Positions 21,664 through 32,056 of a stretch of 64,000 bases of DNA are shown here, piece after piece; within the stretch, counting starts at the first letter, position 1; each line of letters opens with the position of its first letter. The notes under the pieces are model-generated. The model was not told where the DNA came from. It did no database searches and was given only the letters and a program-made list of their open reading frames with translations. This DNA is from Xenorhabdus cabanillasii. GTDB taxonomy: Bacteria > Pseudomonadota > Gammaproteobacteria > Enterobacterales > Enterobacteriaceae. The translations under genes and the position numbers were made by a program. The stretch lies in the NCBI RefSeq assembly GCF_003386665.1, contig NZ_QTUB01000001.1, positions 248,001-312,000 of the forward strand, given 5' to 3'.

Positions 21664-22745
21664 CAACCTTAATCCACGTTTTGGGATCGGATATCCCACA
21701 TCACAATCAAACGCTACTGCGTTTTTTTAATGACGTCTTGGCACAGGAAATAAATTCTCCAGCCAAACCGTGTTTTATGGTGGTGGCGAAAGAGCACTCA
21801 TGGATAACAGCGAATTATCCTGCTTTAACCATCTCTGTTTATGAGAGTAAAACGGCACTGTCGAAGGCTGTAATAGCGCAGGCACAAGAAGACAGAGCCA
21901 GACGTTTCTTTTTTCATGGACAATTCAATACAGGATTGTGGATGGCTTTATTGATTGGAAAAATCAAAAGTCATCAATTCTGGTGGCATGTATGGGGAGC
22001 CGATCTGTACGAGGATTCCCGTCAGCTTAAATTTCGTCTTTTCTATCTGTTACGTCGTTTAGCGCAGAAACGGGCAGGAAAGGTGTTTGCTACCCATGGT
22101 GATCTCAATCATTTCGCAGCGTTCAACCCTAATATACCGGCTTCACTGCTGTATTTCCCAACGCGTATGGCACCTTCACTGGTGGTGAAGGAAAAATCCT
22201 TTTCATCTGAAGGGATCACTATTCTGTTGGGAAATTCAGGAGATAAATCCAACCGTCATATTGAAGCATTGCACAAAATTCATCGTCAATTTGGCACAGA
22301 AGCCCGTCTCATTTTGCCAATGGGTTACCCTGATAATAATCAAGCCTATATCCAACATGTAGAACAAACTGCATTGTCGTTGTTCCGGGCTGAGAATATC
22401 CGGATATTGAAAGCAAAACTGGCTTTTGACGATTACTTGTCATTGCTGCATCAATGCGATTTGGGCTATTTCATTTTTAAGCGCCAGCAGGGGATAGGAA
22501 CTCTTTGCCAGTTGATCCAGTCAGGTATTCCATTTGTTTTGAGTCGTCAGAATCCATTCTGGCAAGACTTAACCGAGCAGCAAATCCCCGTTCTGTTTGA
22601 TGGTGACGAGCTGAATAAGCACTGGGTGCAGGAAGCACAGCGTCAGATGCTGTCTCTTGATAAAAAGGCGATAGCCTTTTTTGATCCTAATTTTGTAGAA
22701 GGGTGGAAAATTGCCCTGTTGGAAGCATCTGGAGAGTTTCAATGA
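21660..22745 (+). CDS. wecF: TDP-Fuc4NAc:lipid II Fuc4NAc transferase WecF
   Basis: The 361-residue glycosyltransferase (family GT56; E. coli 359) adds Fuc4NAc to lipid II to complete the ECA trisaccharide lipid III. Its N-terminus [20 protein letters not shown] matches the family. [19 protein letters not shown] and [20 protein letters not shown] are conserved internal blocks. It has no membrane segment and acts at the cytosolic face. It overlaps wzxE by four bases and wzyE by four bases. Confidence 0.95.
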   Translation: MTTLIHVLGSDIPHHNQTLLRFFNDVLAQEINSPAKPCFMVVAKEHSWITANYPALTISVYESKTALSKAVIAQAQEDRARRFFFHGQFNTGLWMALLIGKIKSHQFWWHVWGADLYEDSRQLKFRLFYLLRRLAQKRAGKVFATHGDLNHFAAFNPNIPASLLYFPTRMAPSLVVKEKSFSSEGITILLGNSGDKSNRHIEALHKIHRQFGTEARLILPMGYPDNNQAYIQHVEQTALSLFRAENIRILKAKLAFDDYLSLLHQCDLGYFIFKRQQGIGTLCQLIQSGIPFVLSRQNPFWQDLTEQQIPVLFDGDELNKHWVQEAQRQMLSLDKKAIAFFDPNFVEGWKIALLEASGEFQ

Positions 22746-24157
22746 CCTTGGCGCAATTCGGTGGGTTATTTGTTGTTTACACCATCTCGCTGATCTTCAT
22801 TCTTACATTGATGTATCGGGAGTTTCGGCGTGTTCGGTTTAACTTCAATATCTTTTTCTCATTACTTTATTTACTGACATTTTATTTTGGTTTTCCACTG
22901 ACGAGCATATTGATCTTTCAGTTTGATGTACAGGTAGTGCCGGTAGATTCATTGCTACATGCGATGCTGGCGTCGGGCTGTTTTTATGCCATTTATTATG
23001 TCAGTTATAAAATACGGCTCAGGTATCGAATTCCTGACAATGATACAGCATCCGGTAATGTTGTATCTCGTAAGCCTTTGTTTACCATGAATCGGGTAGA
23101 AACCAATCTGACCTGGCTGCTGTTGGCAGGTATTGCGCTCTTCACTGTTGGCGCTTTCTTTCTGCAAAACGGTTTTCTGCTGTTCAAGCTACAGTCCTAT
23201 AGCCAGATATTTTCCAGTCAAGTTTCCGGGGTGGCACTTAAGCGCTTTTTCTATTTCTTCATCCCCGCCATGCTGGTGGTGTTTTTTCTGAAGCCGACTA
23301 AGATCCGCTGGCTATGCTTTTTAGTGGGAACGGTTGGGTTTGGTATTCTGACTTATGTCATCGTCGGAGGAACGCGGGCCAATATTATTATTGCGTTTGC
23401 ATTATTCCTGTTTATTGGAATTGTTCGGGGCTGGATCACCCTATGGATGTTGCTTGTGGCAGGAGTCATGGGGATCATTGGTATGTTCTGGCTGGCATTG
23501 AAGCGTTATGGCCTTGATGTGAGCGGTGAGGAAGCCTTTTATACCTTCCTGTATCTGACCAGAGATACCTTTTCTCCGTGGGAGAATCTTGCTCTGTTAT
23601 TGGATAACTACCGTAAAATTGATTTTCAGGGCTTGGCTCCGATAATCCGTGACTTCTATGTCTTTATTCCAGGCTGGGTTTGGCCGGACAGACCTAATCT
23701 GGTCTGGAACACAGCCAACTACTTTACGTGGGACGTACTGGATAATCACTCTGGTCTGGCGATTTCTCCGACTTTGATCGGTTCATTGGTTGTCATGGGC
23801 GGGGTGTTCTTTATACCGCTTGGTGCAGTTGCCGTTGGTATGATTATCAAGTGGTTTGACTGGATCTATGAAGCAGGAAAACAGGAAACAAGCCGTTATA
23901 AAGCAGCCATTTTACAGGCATTCTGCTTTGGGGCTATCTTCAACATGATAGTTCTTGCCCGTGAAGGTGTGGATTCTTTTGTCTCCCGTGTTGTGTTTTT
24001 TGGTATCGTCTTTGGTCTGAGCCTGATAGCTGCGAAATTGCTGTATTGGTTGTTCGACAGTGCAGGCGTTGTCCGAAAGTTTGTCAGCAATAATTTGTCT
24101 GTATCACAAAAAATGCCTGTTATGGTGGATGTAAGGAGAAAAAATGGCGATGAATAA
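22742..24157 (+). CDS. wzyE: ECA polymerase WzyE
   Basis: The polytopic inner-membrane polymerase (471 residues; E. coli 450) links lipid III units on the periplasmic side. About eleven hydrophobic segments are visible. Conserved soluble stretches are [58 protein letters not shown] and [20 protein letters not shown]. The ATG at 22742 overlaps the wecF TGA (ATGA) and gives [12 protein letters not shown], matching the family. The C-terminal tail is longer than in E. coli. It overlaps wecG by 14 bases. Confidence 0.95.
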   Translation: MTLAQFGGLFVVYTISLIFILTLMYREFRRVRFNFNIFFSLLYLLTFYFGFPLTSILIFQFDVQVVPVDSLLHAMLASGCFYAIYYVSYKIRLRYRIPDNDTASGNVVSRKPLFTMNRVETNLTWLLLAGIALFTVGAFFLQNGFLLFKLQSYSQIFSSQVSGVALKRFFYFFIPAMLVVFFLKPTKIRWLCFLVGTVGFGILTYVIVGGTRANIIIAFALFLFIGIVRGWITLWMLLVAGVMGIIGMFWLALKRYGLDVSGEEAFYTFLYLTRDTFSPWENLALLLDNYRKIDFQGLAPIIRDFYVFIPGWVWPDRPNLVWNTANYFTWDVLDNHSGLAISPTLIGSLVVMGGVFFIPLGAVAVGMIIKWFDWIYEAGKQETSRYKAAILQAFCFGAIFNMIVLAREGVDSFVSRVVFFGIVFGLSLIAAKLLYWLFDSAGVVRKFVSNNLSVSQKMPVMVDVRRKNGDE

Positions 24158-24881
24158 CATTCCTAAATATCGTATCCGCGGGCTCAGCCTGTGGGGATTT
24201 CGTGGAATGCCACATTTTCTTGATCACCTTTTTCAGGATGGGCAGGTAAAAACAGGAATATTGGTGGCAATCAATGCGGAAAAAGTGCTCACTGCGGAGA
24301 AAGACAATGCGCTAAGCGTGTTGCTGGATGAAGCGGAATATCTTTATGCGGATGGTATCAGTATCGTACGTGCTATCCGGCGTAAGTATCCTGATGCACA
24401 GGTGTCCCGTATTGCAGGAGCTGATTTATGGGAATCTTTGATGGAACGCGCCGGGCGCGAAGGTACACCAGTATTTCTGGTGGGTGGAAAATCTGAAATT
24501 CTTATCCAGACAGCAAATAAACTTCGCAAGCAGTGGGGCGTTAACATTGTTGGCAGTCAGGATGGTTATTTTACTGCTGAAGAACGAGATGCGGTATTTG
24601 CACGAATCCATGCCAGTGGTGCGCAGATAGTCACGGTAGCGATGGGATCACCAAGACAGGAGATTTTCATGCGTGATTGTCGAAAAGTGTATCCTGGTTC
24701 ACTGTATATGGGGGTTGGAGGAACGTATGATGTGTTCACCGGACATGTTAAACGTGCGCCGAAAATCTGGCAGAATTTAGGTTTGGAATGGCTCTATCGT
24801 TTGCTATCACAGCCCAGTCGTATCCGCAGGCAAATCAAGTTATTGAAATTTTTGGGGTATTATTACAGCGGTAAACTGTAA
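24144..24881 (+). CDS. wecG: UDP-ManNAcA transferase WecG
   Basis: The 245-residue GT26 glycosyltransferase (WecG/TagA/CpsF family) adds ManNAcA to lipid I, forming ECA lipid II. Landmarks are [45 protein letters not shown] and [26 protein letters not shown] lies six bases before the ATG. It is the last gene of the ECA operon. The 251 bp after it contain an imperfect CCACTGT / ACAGTGG pairing but no clear terminator. Confidence 0.97.
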   Translation: MAMNNIPKYRIRGLSLWGFRGMPHFLDHLFQDGQVKTGILVAINAEKVLTAEKDNALSVLLDEAEYLYADGISIVRAIRRKYPDAQVSRIAGADLWESLMERAGREGTPVFLVGGKSEILIQTANKLRKQWGVNIVGSQDGYFTAEERDAVFARIHASGAQIVTVAMGSPRQEIFMRDCRKVYPGSLYMGVGGTYDVFTGHVKRAPKIWQNLGLEWLYRLLSQPSRIRRQIKLLKFLGYYYSGKL

Positions 24882-25132
24882 GTTACGATTTGATCGCTAT
24901 AACCCACTGTGTCCGGCTTAATATTGCTGCCTGATACAGTGGATTGTCTTATCCTGGCTGCGTAATTTGACCATCTCCATTGACTCTAATTTACAATTTT
25001 CTATTTCACTGATGGGCAAAACGTGTTTTGATCCCTGCCTTTTTACGACTGATCTTCACAACCATTGATTATCAATTCCTGTATTTTTTCTATTTGCAAA
25101 TATAGACATCATAAAAATGGATAGGGAGTTTT

Positions 25133-26518
25133 ATGAGTGATTCAAAACAGAGTCTGCAAAGGGGACTTGAGGCGCGCCATATTGAGTTGATTGCACTAGG
25201 CGGCACAATCGGTGTTGGGCTGTTCATGGGGTCCGCCAGCACACTGAAATGGGCTGGCCCATCGGTATTACTGGCTTATATTATTGCTGGTCTTTTTGTC
25301 TTTTTTATTATGCGGTCAATGGGAGAAATGTTGTTCCTTGAACCTGTCACCGGCTCATTCGCTGCTTTTGGACATAAATATCTTAGCCCTTACTGGGGAT
25401 GCTTGACAGCCTGGGGCTACTGGTTTATGTGGGTTTCAGTAGGAATTTCAGAAATTACCGCGGTGGGGGTTTATGCTGAACTCTGGTTCCCTGATTTGCC
25501 CCAATGGGTTTCTGCACTGATTGCTGTTGGTCTGGTAGCGTTGGCTAACCTGGCTGCCGTGCGATTGTATGGGGAGTTGGAATTCTGGTTTGCTATGATC
25601 AAAGTCACCACGATTATTGTGATGATCCTGGTCGGTATCGGGCTGATATTCTTTGGGTTAGGTAATAATTGGCAAGCTATTGGTTTAGATAACCTGACTT
25701 CTCACGGTGGTTTCTTCTCTGGTGGCTGGCAAGGTTTCCTGTTTGCCCTTTGTATTGTGGTTGCTTCATATCAAGGGGTAGAGTTGGTTGGTATTACCGC
25801 AGGTGAAGCCAAGAACCCACAAATTACGCTGAAAAAAGCGATCAACAATATTCTGTGGCGGATTTTGATCTTTTATGTCGGAGCGATTTTCATTGTTGTA
25901 ACCTTGTTCCCGTGGACAGAAGTGGGAACGCATGGCAGCCCGTTTGTGATGACTTTTGCTAAAGTTGGTATTACTTCTGCGGCAGCAGTAATCAACTTTG
26001 TTGTATTGACTGCGGCGCTTTCGGGATGCAACAGCGGAATGTACAGTGGGGGCAGAATGCTGTATGCCTTGGCTGCAAACCGTCAATTGCCGGCTTCATT
26101 GCTTAAGCTTTCGAAAAACGGTGTACCTGTAAAATGTATCGTGATCACTATTGGTTGCCTGATTGCAGGCTCCAGTTTGAATTATTTGATCCCGGAACCA
26201 CAGGCTGTTTTTGTTTATGTTTATAGTGCCAGTGTACTGCCGGGAATGGTGCCGTGGTTTGTTATTCTGGTGAGCCAGTTGCGTTTCCGCCAACACCACC
26301 AGGAAGCGCTGAAACAGCATCGGTTTAAGTCGATACTTTTCCCTTACGTTAATTACCTGACATTGGTTTTCCTGTCTTGTGTATTGATTGGCATGGCGAT
26401 TAATCCGGATACCCGTTTTTCATTGATCGTTGGTGGGGTCTTTTTGCTGATCGTGTCACTCATTTATTGGGGGGCAAAGTTTATCCGGGGAAGAAAACAG
26501 ATAGAAAATGTAGTTTGA
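25133..26518 (+). CDS. yifK: APC-family amino acid permease YifK (ThrP)
   Basis: This 461-residue, 12-helix transporter of the AAT subgroup of the amino acid/polyamine/organocation family matches E. coli YifK closely in length and sequence. It begins with [20 protein letters not shown], followed by [20 protein letters not shown]. The consensus [20 protein letters not shown] and [20 protein letters not shown] blocks are present. The E. coli protein has been assigned to threonine/serine uptake; that substrate is carried over by homology only. ATAGGGAGTTTT supplies the ribosome-binding site. It stands between ECA and the tRNA cluster as in E. coli. Confidence 0.94.
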   Translation: MSDSKQSLQRGLEARHIELIALGGTIGVGLFMGSASTLKWAGPSVLLAYIIAGLFVFFIMRSMGEMLFLEPVTGSFAAFGHKYLSPYWGCLTAWGYWFMWVSVGISEITAVGVYAELWFPDLPQWVSALIAVGLVALANLAAVRLYGELEFWFAMIKVTTIIVMILVGIGLIFFGLGNNWQAIGLDNLTSHGGFFSGGWQGFLFALCIVVASYQGVELVGITAGEAKNPQITLKKAINNILWRILIFYVGAIFIVVTLFPWTEVGTHGSPFVMTFAKVGITSAAAVINFVVLTAALSGCNSGMYSGGRMLYALAANRQLPASLLKLSKNGVPVKCIVITIGCLIAGSSLNYLIPEPQAVFVYVYSASVLPGMVPWFVILVSQLRFRQHHQEALKQHRFKSILFPYVNYLTLVFLSCVLIGMAINPDTRFSLIVGGVFLLIVSLIYWGAKFIRGRKQIENVV

Positions 26519-26616
26519 TTTTTCATCAATGAAACAATTTGCGGTGGAAAAACGCTGGCTTTATCAACTAAGTGAATAAAGCATAATCAAACGCATCATT
26601 TCTTTAAAAAAAGCAC

Positions 26617-26645
26617 TGGACAGTTGGAGATTAAATCCGTACTAT
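26617..26645 (+). promoter_or_regulatory. Promoter of the Arg-His-Leu-Pro tRNA operon
   Basis: TGGACA (26617-26622) and TACTAT (26640-26645) are separated by 17 bases and followed by a C-rich discriminator (CCTCCACCGC). Transcription would start about 15 bp ahead of the tRNA-Arg gene. The C-rich discriminator is typical of stringently controlled stable-RNA promoters. Confidence 0.7.
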
Positions 26646-26666
26646 CCTCCACCGCAACGGCGTTAA

Positions 26667-26743
<77 letters not shown>

Positions 26744-26821
26744 TTTAAAGCGTGCAAGAGCAGTGACGCTGAGTTATCGTGGTCAGCGGCATTGTCGTTA
26801 GTAAGAAAAGATAGTTGTTAT

Positions 26822-26898
26822 GGTGGCTATAGCTCAGTTGGTAGAGCCCTGGATTGTGATTCCAGTCGTCGCGAGTTCGAGTCTCGTTAGCCACCCCA
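26822..26898 (+). tRNA. hisR: tRNA-His(GTG)
   Basis: 77 nt including the extra G at position -1 that is specific to histidine tRNA, with encoded CCA. The anticodon loop GATTGTGATT carries GTG. The T arm (CGCGAGTTCGAGTCTCG) has compensating changes relative to E. coli but still pairs. Confidence 0.97.
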
Positions 26899-26913
26899 TC
26901 TTTTTTATGATAT

Positions 26914-27000
26914 GCGAGGGTGGCGGAATTGGTAGACGCGCTAGCTTCAGGTGTTAGTGTCCTTACGGACGTGGGGGTTCAAGTCCCCCCCTTCGCACCA
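26914..27000 (+). tRNA. leuT: tRNA-Leu(CAG)
   Basis: 87-nt class II tRNA with a long variable arm (TGTCCTTACGGACG) and encoded CCA. The anticodon loop CTTCAGGT carries CAG. One acceptor pair is G-U. Third in the operon. Confidence 0.97.
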
Positions 27001-27032
27001 TAAAAAAGAGATAGATGTATTAAAAATATATT

Positions 27033-27109
27033 CGGCGAGTAGCGCAGCTTGGTAGCGCAACTGGTTTGGGACCAGTGGGTCGGAGGTTCGAATCCTCTCT
27101 CGCCGACCA
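27033..27109 (+). tRNA. proM: tRNA-Pro(TGG)
   Basis: 77 nt with encoded CCA. The acceptor CGGCGAG / CTCGCCG pairs perfectly and the anticodon loop GTTTGGGAC carries TGG. Last of the operon, followed within 15 bp by a terminator. Confidence 0.97.
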
Positions 27110-27123
27110 GATTATGAAGAAAC

Positions 27124-27147
27124 AGCCCTGCCGAAAACAGGGCTTTT
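27124..27147 (+). terminator. Terminator of the tRNA operon
   Basis: AGCCCTG (27124-27130) pairs with CAGGGCT (27138-27144), loop CCGAAAA, followed by TTT and a pyrimidine-rich stretch. Confidence 0.85.
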
Positions 27148-27328
27148 CTCGTTGTACCCAACAGAAAATCTTCTCTTTTTCTTGCCATTTCTTGCCATTT
27201 CTTTCCTTTCTTGTAATTAATTATTTTGAAATTAATTGTTTCTATATGGTTAAAATTATATTAACTTTTTGTTTTTAAGGTTATTTAATTTTCAGTGTTG
27301 TATTTCAACGACAATCCATACCCTCATG

Positions 27329-27346
27329 TGTCTCCAATAAGAGACA
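27329..27346 (+). promoter_or_regulatory. Candidate GlrR (QseF) activator site 1 upstream of glmZ
   Basis: TGTC-N10-GACA, exactly the reported GlrR binding consensus, about 210 bp upstream of the sigma-54 promoter. The inner bases also form the dyad GTCTC / GAGAC. Confidence 0.75.
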
Positions 27347-27348
27347 TT

Positions 27349-27361
27349 TAACTAATTGATT
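27349..27361 (-). promoter_or_regulatory. Candidate IHF site
   Basis: On the minus strand AATCAATTAGTTA matches the IHF consensus WATCAANNNNTTR without mismatch. It lies between the two GlrR-type sites. IHF is known to assist glmY/glmZ sigma-54 promoters. Confidence 0.5.
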
Positions 27362-27392
27362 AAACTTATCTATGTCTAACATGTGGAATGGG

Positions 27393-27410
27393 TGTCTCAA
27401 ATAAGAGACG
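27393..27410 (+). promoter_or_regulatory. Candidate GlrR (QseF) activator site 2 upstream of glmZ
   Basis: TGTC-N10-GACG, one mismatch from TGTC-N10-GACA. It shares 16 of 18 bases with site 1 and starts 64 bp after it. Confidence 0.68.
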
Positions 27411-27537
27411 GTATTTAGCGTGCTTTATGAAAAGGTGGCATATCAGCCATACTTCGGCCATATAGTCTGGGAGACATTCTCTTATGATTGTTGCTGTAAC
27501 TTGATATTAGGTTAGGAAGTTAGTGATATAAGAAAAT

Positions 27538-27554
27538 TGGCATGAAAAGTGCAT
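27538..27554 (+). promoter_or_regulatory. Sigma-54 promoter of glmZ
   Basis: TGGCATGAAAAGTGCAT carries the -24 GG (27539-27540) and the -12 GC (27551-27552) with exactly ten bases between. It differs little from the RpoN consensus TGGCACG-N4-TTGCA. The predicted start, about 12 bp beyond the GC, coincides with the conserved first base of GlmZ. Confidence 0.8.
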
Positions 27555-27564
27555 TATTAAATTT

Positions 27565-27775
27565 GTAGATACTCATCCTACTCCTTATGACAGCATAGCT
27601 TCATAAACCTCAGGATGATGTAGAGCTAATTGCCAGTGCCTATGGTCCACGTTATAGATGAGTAAGCGTATGGTCTTTTCATCACAAACCGGACACGACG
27701 TTGAGTGAGGCACTATACCGTCTGTAGACCTGATTGTATTTATACACCTGTCTTATTTGACAGGTGTTTTTTTTA
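27565..27775 (+). ncRNA. glmZ: Small regulatory RNA GlmZ (SraJ)
   Basis: A 211-nt non-coding segment begins GTAGATACTCAT and contains TTCATAAACCTCAGGATGA and GACGTTGAGTGAGGCAC, which closely follow E. coli GlmZ as I recall it. The second block (27691-27714) is where GlmZ pairs with the glmS leader to activate glucosamine-6-phosphate synthase translation with Hfq. Full-length GlmZ is inactivated by RapZ-guided RNase E cleavage close to this site. Position between the proM tRNA operon and hemY matches E. coli. The sigma-54 promoter and two GlrR-type sites upstream indicate control by GlrK-GlrR. The 3' end is a strong terminator hairpin. Confidence 0.88.
27744..27775 (+). terminator. Intrinsic terminator of glmZ
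   Basis: A 9-bp perfect stem ACACCTGTC / GACAGGTGT (27744-27752, 27759-27767) is followed by a run of eight Ts. Confidence 0.92.
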
Positions 27776-27925
27776 TCTCTTGTTTAGCGTTTTCTTACTC
27801 AGTCCCTTCATTTACTTCCTTAATATCTCTTTTGTCTTTGTATGTATCGAAATTTTTACCATGATTAACAATTCGGATTAAGAATTATTGTTAACCATGG
27901 CTAATTTTAATTTAAAGGAAAATAT

Positions 27926-29131
27926 TTATGCTTCTGTGCCACTCTCACGTTTCAGTGTCAGCATAAAGCCTTTAGTGCGTATTTGAGCGGCTTCTTCGCG
28001 TTTGTGCAGTCTGTCCAGTGCATCGGCAAGCCAGGCGTAATCGTGAGCATCAGGACGTTGTGCGAGAGCTGCTTTAAAGGCGCTTTCTGCTTTTGCCCAT
28101 TCGCCATGGCGCAATGCCACTTGCCCCAATGTACTGTTAAGTAAAGGTGTTGCACCGTGTTGTTTCAACAAATGTGAAAGCGATTTTTGCACAGCCTCAG
28201 CATTATCCGCCTTTAAGTGAGGGAGTAACAGTAACAGTCGTTCATCGTATTGCTGTTTTAGCCCATTGAGAATAATTTGCTGTGCAGTTTCATGATCGTT
28301 ACATTCAATCAGATGTTCAGCCATGGCAACCTGTAATGCAATGTCATTACGAACTTTGCGGCTTTGATCTTTCCACCATTCTTTCAGTCCAGCACTGCCT
28401 TTTTCTGCCATGATTTGATTCATCAAGCCGATATAAGCTTGCTGACGCAATTGAGCCACATGTTCTTCATCATGCAGATCAATTTTTGTTATTGAAGGTA
28501 AAATATCAATCAGGGATTGGTAGGCACCTGAACGTGTATATGCCTGCTCAGCCAGCCGCAATACTTCTGTATGTCGTGGCGCTTGATTGAGTAACTTATC
28601 CACACCGTTACGGGCTGCATGAACTTCTCCCTGTGCTAATTGGATGCGCACACGGGTAATATCGACAGGTAGTTGATCTTTATCGGCTACTTCTGCGGCA
28701 CGCTCAATATATTGATTGGTGCGAAAATAATCACCACGTTGTTGGGCAGCTTCAGCAGCAAGCAGATAGTTAACGACAGGGTTTTCCGCATGATCAACAT
28801 TGCGGGTCATTAAGTGTTCAACCTGCTTAAAATCCCCTTCAGCAAGCTTGAGCAATGCCTGCTTGGTCTGTAACCGAGCCCGGTTGCGCTTATATCCACC
28901 AAAGATCCAGCTATGGGTAAAAGTACCGGTACGTTTTAATCTGCGGTAACACCAACCGATGAAAATCAGCAGGAATTGCAGCAAGAGGAACATAATCACC
29001 AAACCGGTAACGCTGGTAGTGATATCGTAATTGTCTGTCTGGATAAGAACATATCCCTGATGCCCGGATAACAAAGGGCCAAGCACAACACCTATGATAA
29101 GGATGATGAACAGCAATAATATTTTTAGCAT
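27926..29131 (-). CDS. hemY: HemY, inner-membrane TPR protein of the hem operon
   Basis: A 401-residue protein (E. coli 398) with two N-terminal membrane segments (about 1-20 and 41-62) and a long cytoplasmic or periplasmic helical part with TPR-like repeats, for example ALLKLAEGDFKQVEHLMTRN and LRHGEWAKAESAFKAALAQR. Its exact role is unsettled. It is conserved with hemX downstream of hemCD and is linked to tetrapyrrole metabolism. It starts two bases after the hemX stop, with GGAGGG as ribosome-binding site. Confidence 0.94.
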   Translation of the reverse strand: MLKILLLFIILIIGVVLGPLLSGHQGYVLIQTDNYDITTSVTGLVIMFLLLQFLLIFIGWCYRRLKRTGTFTHSWIFGGYKRNRARLQTKQALLKLAEGDFKQVEHLMTRNVDHAENPVVNYLLAAEAAQQRGDYFRTNQYIERAAEVADKDQLPVDITRVRIQLAQGEVHAARNGVDKLLNQAPRHTEVLRLAEQAYTRSGAYQSLIDILPSITKIDLHDEEHVAQLRQQAYIGLMNQIMAEKGSAGLKEWWKDQSRKVRNDIALQVAMAEHLIECNDHETAQQIILNGLKQQYDERLLLLLPHLKADNAEAVQKSLSHLLKQHGATPLLNSTLGQVALRHGEWAKAESAFKAALAQRPDAHDYAWLADALDRLHKREEAAQIRTKGFMLTLKRESGTEA

Positions 29132-29133
29132 GT

Positions 29134-30321
29134 TCAGCCCTCCTTAGCGGGTGTTTCAGTCTGATTAGAGCCTTCTTCAGATTGCGGCTGAGGCTGAATT
29201 TCTGGTTGAACTTGGGACTGATAAAGCGGCTGGTGTGGCAAGTTATAAATACGTTTGCGCATTAAATCTGCTAGTACGGTCTGGCTACTTAACTGTTCTG
29301 GTATGTCAATGGAAAGTGGCCGTTTTTCCAGTTTATCTACCTCATTCAGAAAAGTTGCCGTATCTGGCATCGATGTATCAAAATAAGCCCTTACCCAGGT
29401 TGAAACAGATTTTAGTGATTCCTTATAAGTATCAATTTGTCGGCGAGGAGCTGCCTGGGCTGCTATCAACAGTTTGGAGCGGATATTTTCCCGTAGATAG
29501 ATTTCTTGTTTTGGTGCCAACAGAGGTTCTTTAGAGCCATCACGAGGTTTGATGGTAATGAAATTATCCATAAAGCTGTGCCAGCTTTTGCTCAGATTTT
29601 CGCGCCAGTCAGAGAGTGAAGCACTGATCCCTTTATCGTCACCATCCATCGGCTTCCCTTGTTCCACACTATCAACCAGCGGTAAGTTATCTACCTGATT
29701 TGATAGCTGATTCAAGGTTAGAATGATGCCATCTATATCTACCTGATTGATTTTGGATAGCATGTCGATATCTTGCATAATCGTTGAGCGAGCATACAGT
29801 AAGCTAGGATCATTCATTTCTGTAAGGCTGCTGTCTGCGTCTTTCAGCAGAGCGATAGCGGTAGCAATGTCCTGATCACTCCAGATCTTGCGGCTTGCCA
29901 TTTTTACGAGAAAATTTGCCTGTGCCAACCGCCAGTTTTCGATGTCAGAATTTGTCATTGCGGATATTCGATCCTGAAGTTCTGCCATGCGGTTGTCTAA
30001 TTGTTGTCTTTGCGTATTGGCCTGCTCCAGGGCATTTTTTATTGCTTCAATTTTGTCATCCGCATCTTGTTTATCCGCAGACTGTTGTTGCACAAGAGCA
30101 GCAACTTGCTGTTGCAGCGTGAGGTTTTCGGCTGCTAATGCTGCATTCTGTTGTTTACCATGATAAAAAAGACAAATTCCACCCGCACCGATTGCCAGCG
30201 TGATAGCAATTGAGAGTGTACTGCCCACCCATCCGTAACTTCTGGATTTACGAGGAGCCTTTTCAGGCTTCTGAGGGAGTGTTGTCTCAACCGCATCAGT
30301 GGATTTCTTTTGTTCCGTCAT
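29134..30321 (-). CDS. hemX: HemX, membrane protein of the hem operon
   Basis: A protein of about 395 residues with one N-terminal membrane span (LSIAITLAIGAGGICLFYHG), then a coiled-coil-like region rich in Q, A and L, and a conserved periplasmic part (WRLAQANFLVKMASRKIWSD; ILTLNQLSNQVDNLPLVDS). The C-terminal tail is Q/P/E-rich and low in complexity. It was once called a uroporphyrinogen III methyltransferase, but it lacks that domain and no enzymatic function is shown. I chose the ATG giving MTEQKKST (30321), with GGGA eight bases upstream, over an ATG nine bases earlier. Confidence 0.92.
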   Translation of the reverse strand: MTEQKKSTDAVETTLPQKPEKAPRKSRSYGWVGSTLSIAITLAIGAGGICLFYHGKQQNAALAAENLTLQQQVAALVQQQSADKQDADDKIEAIKNALEQANTQRQQLDNRMAELQDRISAMTNSDIENWRLAQANFLVKMASRKIWSDQDIATAIALLKDADSSLTEMNDPSLLYARSTIMQDIDMLSKINQVDIDGIILTLNQLSNQVDNLPLVDSVEQGKPMDGDDKGISASLSDWRENLSKSWHSFMDNFITIKPRDGSKEPLLAPKQEIYLRENIRSKLLIAAQAAPRRQIDTYKESLKSVSTWVRAYFDTSMPDTATFLNEVDKLEKRPLSIDIPEQLSSQTVLADLMRKRIYNLPHQPLYQSQVQPEIQPQPQSEEGSNQTETPAKEG

Positions 30322-30341
30322 AATGGACATCCCATATTGGT

Positions 30342-31118
30342 TTATTCCAGCGCCTGCATTAAGGCGTCATTATCTGCACTCTTAGCGACTTTTATTTCTT
30401 GCCAGCCCAGTGTTCGGGCAATATTGGCGAGGCGTTCGCTGACCACAATCAGTCGGCAACCTAATAACCACGCTTTGCCATTACCGCTACTCTCAGTGCT
30501 ACCATCTTCACTGTTATCACCTTCAGTAACTAAGTTATATAACAGTTGCAACATTTCGCCACTTGTAACAACGATGGTTCTTATACCACATTGTTGCCAA
30601 TGATGATTGAACTCAGTTGTACGATACTTGACTGGCTGACGTGAATAACATTCACAATAATCGATTGCTCCTCCGCGCATCCTTAAGGTTGAAGCAATCA
30701 CCTCCCGACCACCATTGCCGCGAAGTAATAAAATCTTTTTATTCTCCATTTTTTGTAAAGTAGGGAGTTGCAGGAGATCTTCACTTGTTTCTCCTTGCTC
30801 TGACCAGAGAATGTCTTTTCCCGTTTGTTGATGAAAGAGCAAGGACGTCGATTTGCCGATACCATAATAGGATAGTTTGTCAGGCCATGAGAGGCCTTCT
30901 TGTACAAGTTGTTCGTTGGCATAATGCACGGCATTTTTGGATAGCAGAAAAACGAAATCACCCGCCGATAGCTGTTGCAGTTTTTGTGCCAGCAAGGGCA
31001 ATTCAGCACCAGGGTAAATTGCAATAAGTGGCGCACTGAATGCTGTTTTACCGATGGCCCTTAACTGATTGACCAATGCTTCTCCTGCGTGGGCAGGACG
31101 GGTGACTAAGATGCTCAT
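30342..31118 (-). CDS. hemD: Uroporphyrinogen-III synthase
   Basis: A 258-residue HemD (E. coli 246). It closes hydroxymethylbilane to uroporphyrinogen III with inversion of ring D. N-terminus [18 protein letters not shown] and [15 protein letters not shown] are typical of this poorly conserved family. A serine- and acid-rich insert ([17 protein letters not shown], near residue 205) explains the extra length and probably forms a surface loop. The ATG overlaps the hemC stop by four bases, so the pair is translationally coupled. Confidence 0.95.
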   Translation of the reverse strand: MSILVTRPAHAGEALVNQLRAIGKTAFSAPLIAIYPGAELPLLAQKLQQLSAGDFVFLLSKNAVHYANEQLVQEGLSWPDKLSYYGIGKSTSLLFHQQTGKDILWSEQGETSEDLLQLPTLQKMENKKILLLRGNGGREVIASTLRMRGGAIDYCECYSRQPVKYRTTEFNHHWQQCGIRTIVVTSGEMLQLLYNLVTEGDNSEDGSTESSGNGKAWLLGCRLIVVSERLANIARTLGWQEIKVAKSADNDALMQALE

Positions 31119-32056
31119 GCAGGTGGGTTCCTTTGATATACGTCAGCCAGGATCTGGCGTGCACCTTTCTCTAATAACTCTTCTGCCAATGACACACCCG
31201 CCTGGCGGGCTTCTTCACTACGAATAATTCTTTCGCCACGAATAATGGCACTGCCATCAGGTGCACCAACAAGGGCACGCAACCAGATATTACTGTCCTG
31301 CCAGATGGCATAACTGCCAATGGGAACCTGGCACCCTCCTTCAAGGCGGGTATTCATGGCACGTTCAGCGAGGACACAAATTTCTGTTCTTTGATGATTT
31401 AAAGGAGCAAGCAGCTCACGAGTCTGTGTATCATTCAGGCGACATTCAATACCAACAGCACCTTGCCCCACAGCAGGAAGCAGTAATTCCGGTGCCAATG
31501 ACATTCGGATACGCTCTTCCAACCCTAGTCTCTTAAGGCCCGCAGCTGCAAGGATAATGGCGTCATAATCACCATTATCGAGTTTGCTCAAACGGGTGCC
31601 GACATTGCCACGTAAGTCGCGGATCACAAGATCAGGACGCAACTGGCGAAGCTGGCACTGGCGGCGTAAGCTGGATGTTCCAATAATACTGCCTGCGGGC
31701 AGTTCATCAAGCGAGGCGTATTCTACTGAAACAAAAGCATCTCGTGGATCATCCCTTTCACAGATTGTGACCAATCCCAAACCCTCAGGAAATTCGATAG
31801 GGACATCTTTCATGGAGTGAACAGCAATATCTGCCCGGTTTTCAAGCATTGCTAATTCCAGCTCTTTCACAAATAACCCTTTACCGCCAACCTTTGCGAG
31901 TGGCGTATCAAGGATGACATCTCCGCGAGTGATCATTGGAACTAATACAACTTTTAATTCAGGATGGAAATGTTCTAGTTGCTTTTGAACGTATCGAGCT
32001 TGCCACATAGCTAAAGGGCTTTGGCGAGTTGCAATGCGAATGGTTTTCATTGTCAT
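31115..32056 (-). CDS. hemC: Porphobilinogen deaminase (hydroxymethylbilane synthase)
   Basis: The 313-residue enzyme polymerises four porphobilinogens into hydroxymethylbilane. The dipyrromethane-cofactor cysteine is in [16 protein letters not shown] (about C242). [13 protein letters not shown] and [14 protein letters not shown] hold the catalytic and substrate-binding Lys and Asp residues. SSLRRQCQL and [17 protein letters not shown] are the arginine-rich pyrrole chain grooves. It is first of the hemCDXY operon and divergent from cyaA. Confidence 0.98.
   Translation of the reverse strand: MTMKTIRIATRQSPLAMWQARYVQKQLEHFHPELKVVLVPMITRGDVILDTPLAKVGGKGLFVKELELAMLENRADIAVHSMKDVPIEFPEGLGLVTICERDDPRDAFVSVEYASLDELPAGSIIGTSSLRRQCQLRQLRPDLVIRDLRGNVGTRLSKLDNGDYDAIILAAAGLKRLGLEERIRMSLAPELLLPAVGQGAVGIECRLNDTQTRELLAPLNHQRTEICVLAERAMNTRLEGGCQVPIGSYAIWQDSNIWLRALVGAPDGSAIIRGERIIRSEEARQAGVSLAEELLEKGARQILADVYQRNPPA

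Noticed and set aside
27181..27200. Two tandem copies of CTTGCCATTT after the tRNA operon
   Set aside because: Only two copies in a pyrimidine-rich stretch, too short to mean more than simple sequence.
27066..27278. Frames overlapping the proM tRNA and its terminator
   Set aside because: They run through a tRNA gene and a terminator hairpin and have no protein similarity.
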